32,324 bases of DNA from Minisyncoccota bacterium (GTDB lineage: Bacteria; Patescibacteriota; Minisyncoccia; Phycocordibacterales; UBA9973). The stretch is taken from contig JAENWX010000005.1 of the NCBI GenBank assembly GCA_016649835.1, positions 1 to 32,324 on the forward strand, written 5' to 3'. How positions within the stretch are numbered: the first letter of the stretch is position 1; every line of letters begins with the position of its first letter. The notes below the pieces were generated by a model that saw only the letters and a list, made by a program, of their open reading frames with translations, was not told the origin of the DNA and ran no database searches. Shown one piece after another: positions 1 to 8,904 of this stretch. The translations under genes were made by a program, and so were the position numbers.

Positions 1-424
1 AGCCGTCGCTCGTCTTATAAGCGAAACCTTTTTCTTCAAGTTTCTGAATCAAGACAACCATTTCATTGATATAATCTGTAGCCTTGGTGTAAGTATCCGC
101 AGGAAGAATGTTCAAAAGGTCTCTGTCTTTATAAAATTCATTTGTATAGAATTCAGTTAATTCTTTTAGTGTTCTATTTTGAGCTTGAACTTCGCGAATA
201 ATTTTGTCCTCAACGTCAGTTATATTCATGACATGGTTTACATTATAGCCACTATATTTCAAGTATCTTTTAAGCAAATCAGTGAATATATAAGCACGCC
301 AATTACCTATATGAAGGTGATTGTATACCGTTGGACCACATGTATATAAGCCCACTTTATTATCATTAATTGGGGTAAAAACTTCTTTTTCTCTTGAAAG
401 GGTATTAAATATTACTAAAGACAT
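1..424 (-). CDS. cysS: Cysteinyl-tRNA synthetase, N-terminal part (runs off window start)
   Basis: Reverse-complement translation from ATG at 424: MSLVIFNTLSREKEVFTPINDNKVGLYTCGPTVYNHLHIGNWRAYIFTDLLKRYLKYSGYNVNHVMNITDVEDK; CGPTVYxxxHIGN is the CysRS class I signature. Confidence 0.93.
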   Translation of the reverse strand, partial: MSLVIFNTLSREKEVFTPINDNKVGLYTCGPTVYNHLHIGNWRAYIFTDLLKRYLKYSGYNVNHVMNITDVEDKIIREVQAQNRTLKELTEFYTNEFYKDRDLLNILPADTYTKATDYINEMVVLIQKLEEKGFAYKTSDG

Positions 425-1214
425 ATATAGATATTAACATTATAATTATTAAAGAAATAACTGATAAGGAAACCAATAATTTGATATTTTTGTGATTTTT
501 ATTTTCCCGTATTGAATTATTTAAGTTGTATAAATTATTTAGGTTTTTATTTTGAGATATCACCATCAGTCTAACCTCGTTGGATTCTTCTGTTATAACC
601 GATGAATAATTTTCAAAACGATCACCAAAAATTGAAACTAAATGATGGGATAAAGTTTTTAGAATTTTATTATGTGAACCAAGTATTTGTTCTACTTCGA
701 TTAATATTTTATTTTTATTAAAAACTAAAATCGGAATATTTTTATTATATGATTCAAATATTTGAGACTCTATTTCTTTTGTTTGAGATTCACTTTCCAG
801 CAACTGGTCTTTTAGACTTATGTATAAACTTTTAATTAAATAAAAAGACAACAAGTCTGTATGTTTTATCTGAAGTTGCTCAGGAAGAGTTGTGTCTATT
901 TCTAAATTATTTAAAAATTCTTTAAAGGCGATAACTGGCTTGTCGTGGATGGTCAAGATAAAACTATTATTGATAATAATTGATATTTTGTTATTAATAA
1001 CCTTGTTTTCTTTTAGTAATATTTGAGGAAAATAAAGTGAGGTAAAAATACAACCATTATTTAGTGTAGTTTTAGAGTCGTCGGTATTTGTTCTTATTTC
1101 TTCTTCTATAGATAAGGGGATAGAATATTGCTCTATAACGTGAAGAATTTCCTCTTCGCTTGGTGCCTCTAAATCTACCCAGGCTAACTCTTTATGTCTA
1201 TATTTTGATATCAT
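405..1214 (-). CDS. CorA-like protein (divergent/truncated, single C-terminal TM helix)
   Basis: Provided ORF, 269 aa; CorA-like alpha/beta then long helical layout with one C-terminal TM; overlaps cysS start by 20 bp. Confidence 0.6.
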   Translation of the reverse strand: MISKYRHKELAWVDLEAPSEEEILHVIEQYSIPLSIEEEIRTNTDDSKTTLNNGCIFTSLYFPQILLKENKVINNKISIIINNSFILTIHDKPVIAFKEFLNNLEIDTTLPEQLQIKHTDLLSFYLIKSLYISLKDQLLESESQTKEIESQIFESYNKNIPILVFNKNKILIEVEQILGSHNKILKTLSHHLVSIFGDRFENYSSVITEESNEVRLMVISQNKNLNNLYNLNNSIRENKNHKNIKLLVSLSVISLIIIMLISIYVFSNI

Positions 1215-1424
1215 ATAGGTAATATTATAACCTTTATAAAGGTTTTTACAAAATAATTTTATCCTTATTTACTCTGTCATTTTTCTATTATGGAATTTAG
1301 GGCTTGCCCCCACACCTACTTTTCTATTATTATGCTTTTTATTCTAAATTTAGAAATATTCAGGATTGCCTCGAAACCCACTTTTCTATTATTGTGCCTT
1401 AAGCCTGTTTGAGGACTTGGGCTT

Positions 1425-1489
1425 GCCCCCACACCTATATTTTTATGGCAGGCTAAAAAAGCCTGCCATAAAAATATAGGTGTGGGGGC
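1425..1489. repeat. Giant perfect hairpin (30-bp arms, 5-nt loop)
   Basis: GCCCCCACACCTATATTTTTATGGCAGGCT-AAAAA-AGCCTGCCATAAAAATATAGGTGTGGGGGC followed by TTGCTTTTTT. Confidence 0.95.
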
Positions 1490-1572
1490 TTGCTTTTTTC
1501 AAAACTTTTGTGTATTATAGTTCTTATCCAGTGATTCCATGTATTAATGGATATCTAAGGATAAAATCAATT

Positions 1573-1944
1573 ATGCCTAAAACAATCAAAACCGCAGCAA
1601 AAACAAAAAAAGCAGCTCCAGAAAATTTGGAGTTTGCCGTTATTCTTACAGGTGGCAAACAGTACAAAGTGGCTGTTGGCGATGTATTAAAAGTTGAAAA
1701 GCTTGATGGCGAATTTAAAGTTGGTGACAAGATAATTTTTGACAAAGTTTTACTAGTAGACAACGGTACAGACACAACAATCGGAACTCCATACATAGAC
1801 AAAGCTACAGTAGAGTCATTGTTTCAAAGACATGGTAGAGCTAAAAAAGTTGTTGTTGTTAAATACAAACAAAAAAGTAGATACTTAAAGAAAAATGGTC
1901 ACAAGCAACCATTTATAGAAGTTAAAATCTCAGCAATCAAATAA
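1573..1944 (+). CDS. rplU: Ribosomal protein bL21
   Basis: FAVILTGGKQYKVAVGDVLKVEKL...GRAKKVVVVKYKQKSRYLKKNGHKQPFIEVKI; start set at ATG 1573 rather than ORF-track 1480. Confidence 0.95.
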   Translation: MPKTIKTAAKTKKAAPENLEFAVILTGGKQYKVAVGDVLKVEKLDGEFKVGDKIIFDKVLLVDNGTDTTIGTPYIDKATVESLFQRHGRAKKVVVVKYKQKSRYLKKNGHKQPFIEVKISAIK

Positions 1945-1949
1945 ATCTC

Positions 1950-1987
1950 AATATAAAACACCACTCATATGAGTGGTGTTTTATATT
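1950..1987. terminator. Bidirectional terminator between convergent rplU and recR
   Basis: 38-bp perfect palindrome AATATAAAACACCACTCATATGAGTGGTGTTTTATATT. Confidence 0.85.
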
Positions 1988-1993
1988 TTTGTT

Positions 1994-2644
1994 TTATGCT
2001 CTATTTTTGAGGGCGTTTTTAATTGTTTCTCCGTCGGAGTATTCAAGTTCTGTTCCAGTAGAAAGACCACGACCAAGTGATACAATTTTAAAGCCATATT
2101 TATTTTGTAACGAAGACAATTGCTCTCTTAAATACATATCAGTATGTTCACCTTGAGGATTTAAAGAAAGAGCAATGATAACTTCGTCTAAGTTGTCCCC
2201 GCCTGAATCGCCATGCGAAGCATTGCGGGCAGGATTTTTAGAACGGCCTTCAACGATACTTTGTAATTCTTTAAGTCTCAAAAAACTGGGAGTTTCTTTT
2301 GTTACAATTGGGGCCAATCCTCCAAGTATAAAATACATTCCAGAATAATTTTTACTTCTCTTTATATTTTCATAGTCAGCATCTTTTTCAACAATCAAAA
2401 GGGAGGTTCTATTTGTTTTTGTATTACTACACACATCACAAAGCTGATTTTGTTCTCCTTTAAAAAATAAAAAACACGAAGGACACTGATGAATAATATC
2501 CTTGAGCTTTAGAATACTATCACCAAGTTCTTTTGCATAGTTTGGATTTTTATGAAGCAAAAAATAAACAAAACGCTTTGCTTGTCTTTCTCCTATTCCA
2601 GGAAATTCTTTAAAGTATTCTGTTAATTTTTCTATTGGGTCCAT
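1994..2644 (-). CDS. recR: Recombination protein RecR
   Basis: MDPIEKLTEYFKEFPGIGERQAKRFVYFLL; CxxC zinc motif (CPSCFLFF...CDVC), Toprim; start set to MDPIEKL because the ORF-track extension runs into the inverted-repeat element. Confidence 0.95.
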   Translation of the reverse strand: MDPIEKLTEYFKEFPGIGERQAKRFVYFLLHKNPNYAKELGDSILKLKDIIHQCPSCFLFFKGEQNQLCDVCSNTKTNRTSLLIVEKDADYENIKRSKNYSGMYFILGGLAPIVTKETPSFLRLKELQSIVEGRSKNPARNASHGDSGGDNLDEVIIALSLNPQGEHTDMYLREQLSSLQNKYGFKIVSLGRGLSTGTELEYSDGETIKNALKNRA

Positions 2645-2763
2645 CCCGTTTAGAAGCAGGTCGCGGTCGTTATTTAACAACTTTAACCTTACTTATTATT
2701 AATTAAATATATTTTTGTAATAATTTTATCCTATAAAAACCGTGACCGCGGCTTCTAATGGGA
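2645..2763 (-). repeat. Start-codon-abutting inverted-repeat element (SCIR), copy 1 (recR)
   Basis: On - strand: ATGGA|TCCCATTAGAAGCCGCGGTCACGG...GACCGCGACCTGCTTCTAAACGGG|ATGGACCC; 119 bp. Confidence 0.85.
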
Positions 2764-2778
2764 TCCATTCCATTCTTT

Positions 2779-4161
2779 TTAAAATTCATCCATAGCAGAC
2801 GAAGGGGCTGAGGCACTGTACTTGTTTGATTTATCAATAGACATAAAAGATGTAGTCTTTTCGTCAAAATACAAATCAACCTTACCAACTGGGCCGTTAC
2901 GGTGTTTTTCAATTAAAATTTCTGCTATATTAGTCTTTTCACTTTCATCTTTTCCTTTGTCTTCACGGTGAATAAACATTACGATATCAGCATCTTGTTC
3001 GATAGAACCTGAGTCACGAAGGTCAGATAGACGAGGGCGACCTCCACGAGATTCAACAGCACGAGAAAGCTGGGAAAGAGCCATAACAGGAACATCAAAT
3101 TCTTTTGCGAGAGCTTTTAGTGAACGTGATATTTCAGTAACTTGGTTTACCATGTTGTCATAATTTTTTGAAGTAGACATGAGCTGCAAGTAATCCACGA
3201 TAATCAAACCAATACCTTTTTCTGCTCTTATACGACGACAAACAGAACGCATTCTTATTATAGAATTTCCTGCCATATCATCAACATAAATAGGAGCCTT
3301 TGATAAAGTATCTAGAGAGTCGCGTATCTTTGCAAATTCTCCTTCAGAAGATAAGTTACCAGTTCTTAGTTTCCAAGCATCTACTCTGGATTGAGCGGCT
3401 AGCATTCTGTCTACTAATTGTTGAGTACTCATTTCTAAAGAAAAGATTACAGTTGGTGTCCCGTGGTTAAGTGCAGCTTGGCGGGCAATGTCTAAGGCTA
3501 GAGTTGTTTTACCCATAGATGGACGCGCGGCTAAAATTATTAAGTCAGATTTTTGAAGACCAGAAAGATATTGGTCTAAATCGTGGAATCCTGTTGGAAC
3601 ACCTCGAAGCTCACCTTTATTTTCATGAAGTTTTTCTAAACGTTCCCATGCTTCAGGCAAACTATCTTTCAATAATTGATATGAATGACTTCCAGCTCCA
3701 TTATTTATTCCCATCATCTTTTTTTCTGCTTGGTCTAATATTTCAAAAACATCTTCTACATCATCACGAAAACCAAGCTCAGAAATATGATCACCGGCTT
3801 CAATTATTTTTCTTAGAATATTTTTTTTACTAACTATATCTGAATAATATTTTATATTAGTAGAAGCAGGAACAGAATTAGTTAATTCACTTAAGTAACT
3901 ACTTCCTCCTATTTGATCAAGTAGTCCTTTTTCTTCAAGTTTATGTGAGACAGAAAGAATATCTATAGGCTCTCCTTTACTTGAAAGCTCTAACATTATT
4001 TTATAAATATTTGAGTGTTTTGCTGCGTAAAATGTTTCAACATTAATCATGTCATTTATTTCATGAATAGCTCCTGGTCGGAGCATAATAGAGCCCAAGA
4101 TTGCTCTCTCCGCATCTATGCTTTGTGGGGGAACTCGAAGTTTTGTTTTTTTGTCTGTCAT
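2779..4161 (-). CDS. dnaB: Replicative DNA helicase DnaB
   Basis: RVPPQSIDAERAILGSIML...LIILAARPSMGKTTLALDIARQAA...LIIVDYLQLM; DnaB/RecA-fold. Confidence 0.97.
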   Translation of the reverse strand: MTDKKTKLRVPPQSIDAERAILGSIMLRPGAIHEINDMINVETFYAAKHSNIYKIMLELSSKGEPIDILSVSHKLEEKGLLDQIGGSSYLSELTNSVPASTNIKYYSDIVSKKNILRKIIEAGDHISELGFRDDVEDVFEILDQAEKKMMGINNGAGSHSYQLLKDSLPEAWERLEKLHENKGELRGVPTGFHDLDQYLSGLQKSDLIILAARPSMGKTTLALDIARQAALNHGTPTVIFSLEMSTQQLVDRMLAAQSRVDAWKLRTGNLSSEGEFAKIRDSLDTLSKAPIYVDDMAGNSIIRMRSVCRRIRAEKGIGLIIVDYLQLMSTSKNYDNMVNQVTEISRSLKALAKEFDVPVMALSQLSRAVESRGGRPRLSDLRDSGSIEQDADIVMFIHREDKGKDESEKTNIAEILIEKHRNGPVGKVDLYFDEKTTSFMSIDKSNKYSASAPSSAMDEF

Positions 4162-4280
4162 CCCGTTAGAAGTAGATAATCTTTAGATTATCGTACATAA
4201 AATTAAATAATAATGAGGAAATTTACCAAAACTTAACAACACCCTCATTTAGAAAATTACATGCATAACTTCTAACGGGA
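4162..4280 (-). repeat. SCIR element, copy 2 (dnaB)
   Basis: On - strand: CATGA|TCCCGTTAGAAGTTATGCATG...GATAATCTAAAGATTATCTACTTCTAACGGG|ATGACAG; 119 bp. Confidence 0.88.
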
Positions 4281-4391
4281 TCATGGAAAGTATTGTATCA
4301 CAATAAAATTTATCTGAAACTTGATTTTTCTAATAAATATGTGTGTAAAATGTGCAAAACTATTTATTTTTTGGTATTATAGAGGTACTTG

Positions 4392-4507
4392 TCCCGTTAG
4401 AAGCCGCGGTCACGGTTTTAAACGGATATATATAAATATTTAAATCAATAACAATTAATTATGTAGGATAAGGTTATAAATAATGACCGCGACCTGCTTC
4501 TAACGGG
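4392..4507 (+). repeat. SCIR element, copy 3 (trpS)
   Basis: TTG|TCCCGTTAGAAGCCGCGGTCACGG...TGACCGCGACCTGCTTCTAACGGG|ATGAAA; 116 bp. Confidence 0.88.
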
Positions 4508-5482
4508 ATGAAAATAAAAAGATTACTATCAGGAATACAGCCGTCGGGGACAATTCATATAGGTAATTATTTTGGTGCTATCAAACAATTCGTTGATATG
4601 CAGGATAATTACGATTCAACTATCTTTATAGCTGATTTACACGCTATTACGACTATACAAAACAAGGATGAGTTGTCGACAAACATTATAAATGTTGCTT
4701 TAGACTATCTTGCTTGTGGACTAGACCCCAATAAGGTCTGTCTATTTAAGCAATCCGATGTGCCAGAAGTTACTGAGCTTACATGGTATTTTAACTGTAT
4801 TACAACAATGCCGTTTTTAGAGAGAGCTACTTCATACAAAGATGCCCATATGAAAGCCAAAGAAGTAAATGTTGGCTTATTTGATTACCCAGTTCTTATG
4901 GCCGCAGATATATTAATTCAAGATGCAGATATTGTACCTGTTGGAGCAGACCAAAAACAACACGTAGAATACTCTCGCGATATAGCTCAGAAATTTAATA
5001 ATATATATGGCGATACTTTTAAATTACCAGAACCATTAATACTAAAACATGTAGCAATAGTTCCTGGTGTAGATGGCAGAAAGATGAGTAAGAGTTACAA
5101 AAATACGATTCCACTTTTTGGAACCGATGATGAAATAAAAAAAGCTGTAATGAAAATAGTTACTGATTCAAAAATGCCCGAAGAACCAAAAAACCCCGAT
5201 GATTGTAATATTTTTACATTGCATAAACTTTTCTTAAAAGAGGATGAATTAAATTCATTACGCGAGAGATACACAAAGGGTGGTCTTGGTTATAAAGAAT
5301 CAAAAGATATGTTACTCGTAGAAATTATAGATTTTATAAAACCAATGAGAGATAAAAGAGAAATGTATGCAAAAGATTTAGATAAGGTGCGGGAAATATT
5401 AAAAGAAGGAGCAAAAAAAGCAAAGATTGTCGCACTAAAAAAGATTCAAATTATTAGAGATAACGTAGGGATAAATATTTAA
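4508..5482 (+). CDS. trpS: Tryptophanyl-tRNA synthetase
   Basis: LLSGIQPSGTIHIGNYFGAI...GRKMSKSYKNTIPLF (HIGN and KMSKS). Confidence 0.97.
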   Translation: MKIKRLLSGIQPSGTIHIGNYFGAIKQFVDMQDNYDSTIFIADLHAITTIQNKDELSTNIINVALDYLACGLDPNKVCLFKQSDVPEVTELTWYFNCITTMPFLERATSYKDAHMKAKEVNVGLFDYPVLMAADILIQDADIVPVGADQKQHVEYSRDIAQKFNNIYGDTFKLPEPLILKHVAIVPGVDGRKMSKSYKNTIPLFGTDDEIKKAVMKIVTDSKMPEEPKNPDDCNIFTLHKLFLKEDELNSLRERYTKGGLGYKESKDMLLVEIIDFIKPMRDKREMYAKDLDKVREILKEGAKKAKIVALKKIQIIRDNVGINI

Positions 5483-5485
5483 TTT

Positions 5486-5698
5486 ATGAAATATATAGCT
5501 ACACTTCTTCTCATTATTTTAAATTTATTTGCAGTACCTTTAAACATGCTGTATATGAAAGTTCAAAAATGGTATTTACCGATGTGGAAAAAAGATAAAA
5601 TTATTTATTTCGCATTCGCTCCATTTTATTGGATTTTAGTAGGATTAACATTTTTATTCGGATATCCATGTGACATTTTAGCAAAACTTGCGCATTAA
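5486..5698 (+). CDS. Small membrane protein, unknown
   Basis: 70 aa, two hydrophobic segments, tightly packed between trpS and aspS. Confidence 0.65.
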   Translation: MKYIATLLLIILNLFAVPLNMLYMKVQKWYLPMWKKDKIIYFAFAPFYWILVGLTFLFGYPCDILAKLAH

Positions 5699-5719
5699 TA
5701 ATATAAACTTTAATAATAT

Positions 5720-7141
5720 ATGACAGAAAGAAAATACATAAAAGATTTAAATAGTTTCGTTGGTCAAGAAGTGGTAATAGCTGGCTGGGTAGATGTGCGT
5801 CGTGACCAAGGAAAATTAGTCTTTATGGACATGAGAGACATGACCGGTATAACTCAATGTGTAGTATTGCCAAACCACACTGAAGCTATGGAGTCTGTAA
5901 AAGAAGTTAGAACTGAATGGGTTCTTCGTATTACAGGTATAGTAAACAAGCGTCCAGAGAGAAATATAAAAGAAGGTATTTTAAATGGAGATATCGAATT
6001 AGAAATTACTGCGATAAAAATACTCAACAAAGCAAACACTCCACCTTTTGATGTTACAACAGACGGAAGAGAGATAGGTGAGGAAATACGCTTGAAATAT
6101 AGATATTTAGACCTACGTCGTCCTCGTATGCAAAAAAATATAAGGAATAGACACCACTTGGCAAAATTTGTCCGAGATTTCTTGGATAAAGAATTATTTA
6201 CTGAAATAGAAACTCCTATATTGACCAAATCAACACCCGAAGGAGCTCGTGACTATATTGTCCCATCTCGTTTATACAAGGGTATGTTTTATGCCCTTCC
6301 TCAATCTCCACAACAATACAAGCAATTACTAATGGCCAGTGGTATGGAAAAGTATTTTCAAATTGCTAGATGTATGAGAGATGAAGATACAAGAGGTGAC
6401 AGACAACCAGAATTTACTCAACTAGATTTAGAAATGAGTTTTGTTGAAAAAGAAGATGTGATGGAAATAAACGAACGTCTTTTGATTGCATTGGTTGCAA
6501 AACTTTATCCAAACAAAAAAATTCAAGAAGTTCCTTTTCCTAGAATTTCATATAAAGATGCGATGGAAAAATATGGTAACGATAGACCAGATATGCGTAA
6601 CGACAAAAATGATCCTGATTTACTTTCTTTTTGTTGGGTAGTAGAGTTTCCTTTCTTTGAAAGAACAGACAAATCTGATAATCCAAACACAGAAGGTGAA
6701 TGGACTTTCACACACAATCCATTTTCAGTCCCGATAAAAGAACACAAAGAGTGGCTACTTGAAAGAAAAAATCTTGGCGAAATACTTACATCACAATATG
6801 ACATTACTTTAAATGGATATGAAATAGGAGGAGGAAGTATTAGAGCTCACGAAGCAGAAACTCTTAAAAAAGTTTTACAAATTATTGGTCATAAAGATGA
6901 AGATATTGAAAGAAACTTTGGCCATATGTTAAGTGCCTTTCAAACAGGAACTCCTCCTCACGGTGGTATTGCTTGGGGTTTTGATAGACTTATTATGTTA
7001 CTTGAAAATGAACCAAATATTCGTGAAGTTATAGCTTTCCCTAAAACAGGCGAAGGTAAAGACTTGATGATGGAGTCGCCATCATCAGTTTCAGACAAAC
7101 AATTAAAAGAATTAGGAATAGAAATAACTAAAAAGAAATAA
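5720..7141 (+). CDS. aspS: Aspartyl-tRNA synthetase
   Basis: VVIAGWVDVRRDQGKLVFMDMRDMTGITQ...LPQSPQQYKQLLMASGMEKYFQIARCMRDEDTRGDRQPEFTQLDLEMSF...GIAWGFDRL. Confidence 0.97.
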   Translation: MTERKYIKDLNSFVGQEVVIAGWVDVRRDQGKLVFMDMRDMTGITQCVVLPNHTEAMESVKEVRTEWVLRITGIVNKRPERNIKEGILNGDIELEITAIKILNKANTPPFDVTTDGREIGEEIRLKYRYLDLRRPRMQKNIRNRHHLAKFVRDFLDKELFTEIETPILTKSTPEGARDYIVPSRLYKGMFYALPQSPQQYKQLLMASGMEKYFQIARCMRDEDTRGDRQPEFTQLDLEMSFVEKEDVMEINERLLIALVAKLYPNKKIQEVPFPRISYKDAMEKYGNDRPDMRNDKNDPDLLSFCWVVEFPFFERTDKSDNPNTEGEWTFTHNPFSVPIKEHKEWLLERKNLGEILTSQYDITLNGYEIGGGSIRAHEAETLKKVLQIIGHKDEDIERNFGHMLSAFQTGTPPHGGIAWGFDRLIMLLENEPNIREVIAFPKTGEGKDLMMESPSSVSDKQLKELGIEITKKK

Positions 7142-7143
7142 TT

Positions 7144-7596
7144 ATGGATGCATGTATATTTTGTAAAATTGTAAAAGGAGAAATTCATTCCCATAAAATA
7201 TGGGAGGATGAAAAGCATTTAGCTTTTCTTACTATATTTCCAAACACTATTGGAGTTAGTGTGGTTATAACAAAAGAACACCATTCTAGTTATGCATTTA
7301 ATGCCTCAGACGAAATACTTTCTGGTTTGGTTCTTGCTTCAAAAAAGGTAGGGCTTTTGATAGATAGTAAATTCCCAGATGTAGGAAGAACAGCTATGGT
7401 TTTTGAAGGATTTGGTGTTGACCATTTACATTCAAAACTTTTCCCTATGCACGGCACTGCAAAAGAAGGATGGACTCGCATACCTTCTAACGTAGACAAA
7501 TTTTTTGATAATTATGAAGGATACATTTCAACACACGATTATAAACATGCCGACAATGAGTGGCTTGCAGAAATAGCAAAACAAATTACAGAATAA
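7144..7596 (+). CDS. HIT-family protein
   Basis: CIFCKIVKGEIHSHKIWEDEKHLAFL...VDHLHSKLFPMHG (HIT-like motif). Confidence 0.9.
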   Translation: MDACIFCKIVKGEIHSHKIWEDEKHLAFLTIFPNTIGVSVVITKEHHSSYAFNASDEILSGLVLASKKVGLLIDSKFPDVGRTAMVFEGFGVDHLHSKLFPMHGTAKEGWTRIPSNVDKFFDNYEGYISTHDYKHADNEWLAEIAKQITE

Positions 7597-7598
7597 TC

Positions 7599-8360
7599 AT
7601 GTCAGAAATTTCTTCTCCATATCAAATAAAACAAGGGACGTTTGAGGGACCACTCGAACTTCTTCTTTCTCTTATTGAGACGAGAAAACTTTTTGTTAAT
7701 GAGATATCTTTGGCGGATGTTACAAATGATTATATTGCTCATATAAAATCATTAAATGATGTACCTACAGACAAACACATTGCAGATGTCTCGTATTTCA
7801 TTTTAATAGCTGCTACTTTAATACTCATTAAATCAAAATCTCTTTTACCCAACATATCTCTGACTGATGATGAGACTGAAAAAATTATAGACCTTGAAAC
7901 TAGATTAAAATTATTTAAAATAATAAAAGAAGCTAGTATTGATGTAAGTAATAATTTTGGAACAAAAATTATTTTTATGCCAAATGAGCGTATATGGAGC
8001 GACCCGATTTTCTCTCCTGACCCACTAATATCGGTAAGTAGTATGGCACTCTCTATAGCTGATGTTATCTCTCATGTTCCAAAACCAGCTGAAAAAATAC
8101 CTGAATTGGAAATCAAAAAAATAATTAATATAGATGAAATAATAAATAGTTTAACCGAACGCATACAAGGAGCAATCAATTTATCGTTTAAAAAATTTAC
8201 GGAAAGTAGTGGTGCAGAGACCCAAGAAGAAGCAAAAGTACATGTTATTATTTCATTTCTCGCTATGTTAGAATTGGTAAGAGAGGGAATTATAGAGGTT
8301 ATACAAAACTCATCGTTTGGAGATATCGAAATTAATAAACAAGAAGTAATAGAAAATTAA
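7599..8360 (+). CDS. scpA: Segregation and condensation protein A
   Basis: YQIKQGTFEGPLELLLSLIETRKLFVNEISLADVTNDYI; start corrected to 7599. Confidence 0.93.
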   Translation: MSEISSPYQIKQGTFEGPLELLLSLIETRKLFVNEISLADVTNDYIAHIKSLNDVPTDKHIADVSYFILIAATLILIKSKSLLPNISLTDDETEKIIDLETRLKLFKIIKEASIDVSNNFGTKIIFMPNERIWSDPIFSPDPLISVSSMALSIADVISHVPKPAEKIPELEIKKIINIDEIINSLTERIQGAINLSFKKFTESSGAETQEEAKVHVIISFLAMLELVREGIIEVIQNSSFGDIEINKQEVIEN

Positions 8361-8364
8361 TATT

Positions 8365-8904
8365 ATGCAATTAGAATCAAAAATTGAGGGTTTACTTTTT
8401 TACAAAGGCGAAGATGTTGAAATAAAAACATTGGCTTCTCTTTTGAAAGTAAGTGAAGCGGAAATAGAAGAGTCACTAAAAATATTAGAATTATCCTTGG
8501 CCAATCGCGGTATTGTTTTGGTTAGAAAAGATGACTGTGTTGTTTTGGGTATAACTGGAGAACTAAGCTCTATAATAGAATCCATACGAAAAGACGAAAT
8601 AACAAAAGAACTCACCAAGTCTAGTCTTGAAACATTATCTATCGTTTTATACAAAAACGGCGTATCTCGTAGCGAAGTAGACTATATTCGTGGAGTTAAT
8701 TCAAGCTTCATATTACGTAATTTGCTCGTACGTGGTTTAATAGAAAAAATTACTGACACTAAAGACAGTAGACGAATACTATACAGACCTACTTTTGATG
8801 CACTGTCTTTTATGGGGGTTACTTCTATCGACCAACTACCAAAATATAATGAAGTAAGAACACAATTACAAGACGTGCTTAAGCAAGAAGAAACAAATGA
8901 CTAA
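8365..8904 (+). CDS. scpB: Segregation and condensation protein B
   Basis: IEGLLFYKGEDVEIKTLASLLKVSEAEIEESL...LETLSIVLYKNGVSRSEVDYIRGVNSSFILRNLLVRGLIEK. Confidence 0.93.
   Translation: MQLESKIEGLLFYKGEDVEIKTLASLLKVSEAEIEESLKILELSLANRGIVLVRKDDCVVLGITGELSSIIESIRKDEITKELTKSSLETLSIVLYKNGVSRSEVDYIRGVNSSFILRNLLVRGLIEKITDTKDSRRILYRPTFDALSFMGVTSIDQLPKYNEVRTQLQDVLKQEETND

Noticed and set aside
1524-1802. - strand ORF antisense to rplU
   Set aside because: Low-complexity antisense shadow of a well-supported ribosomal protein gene.
2703-2912. - strand ORF 69 aa (MKNTVTAQ...GMDPIRSRGHG...)
   Set aside because: Out-of-frame shadow of the dnaB 3' end running into the recR inverted-repeat element; not an independent gene.
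3519-3833. + strand ORF antisense to dnaB
   Set aside because: Shadow ORF within a clear DnaB coding region.
5854-7218. Three - strand ORFs antisense to aspS (5854-6228, 6523-6804, 6958-7218)
   Set aside because: No recognisable domain; opposite strand of a strongly conserved AspRS.
7144-7596. HIT protein motif HLHSKLF lacking the third histidine as a novel enzyme
   Set aside because: HIT subfamilies with a substituted third position are known (e.g. GalT-type HxHxQ); not convincing as new from sequence alone.
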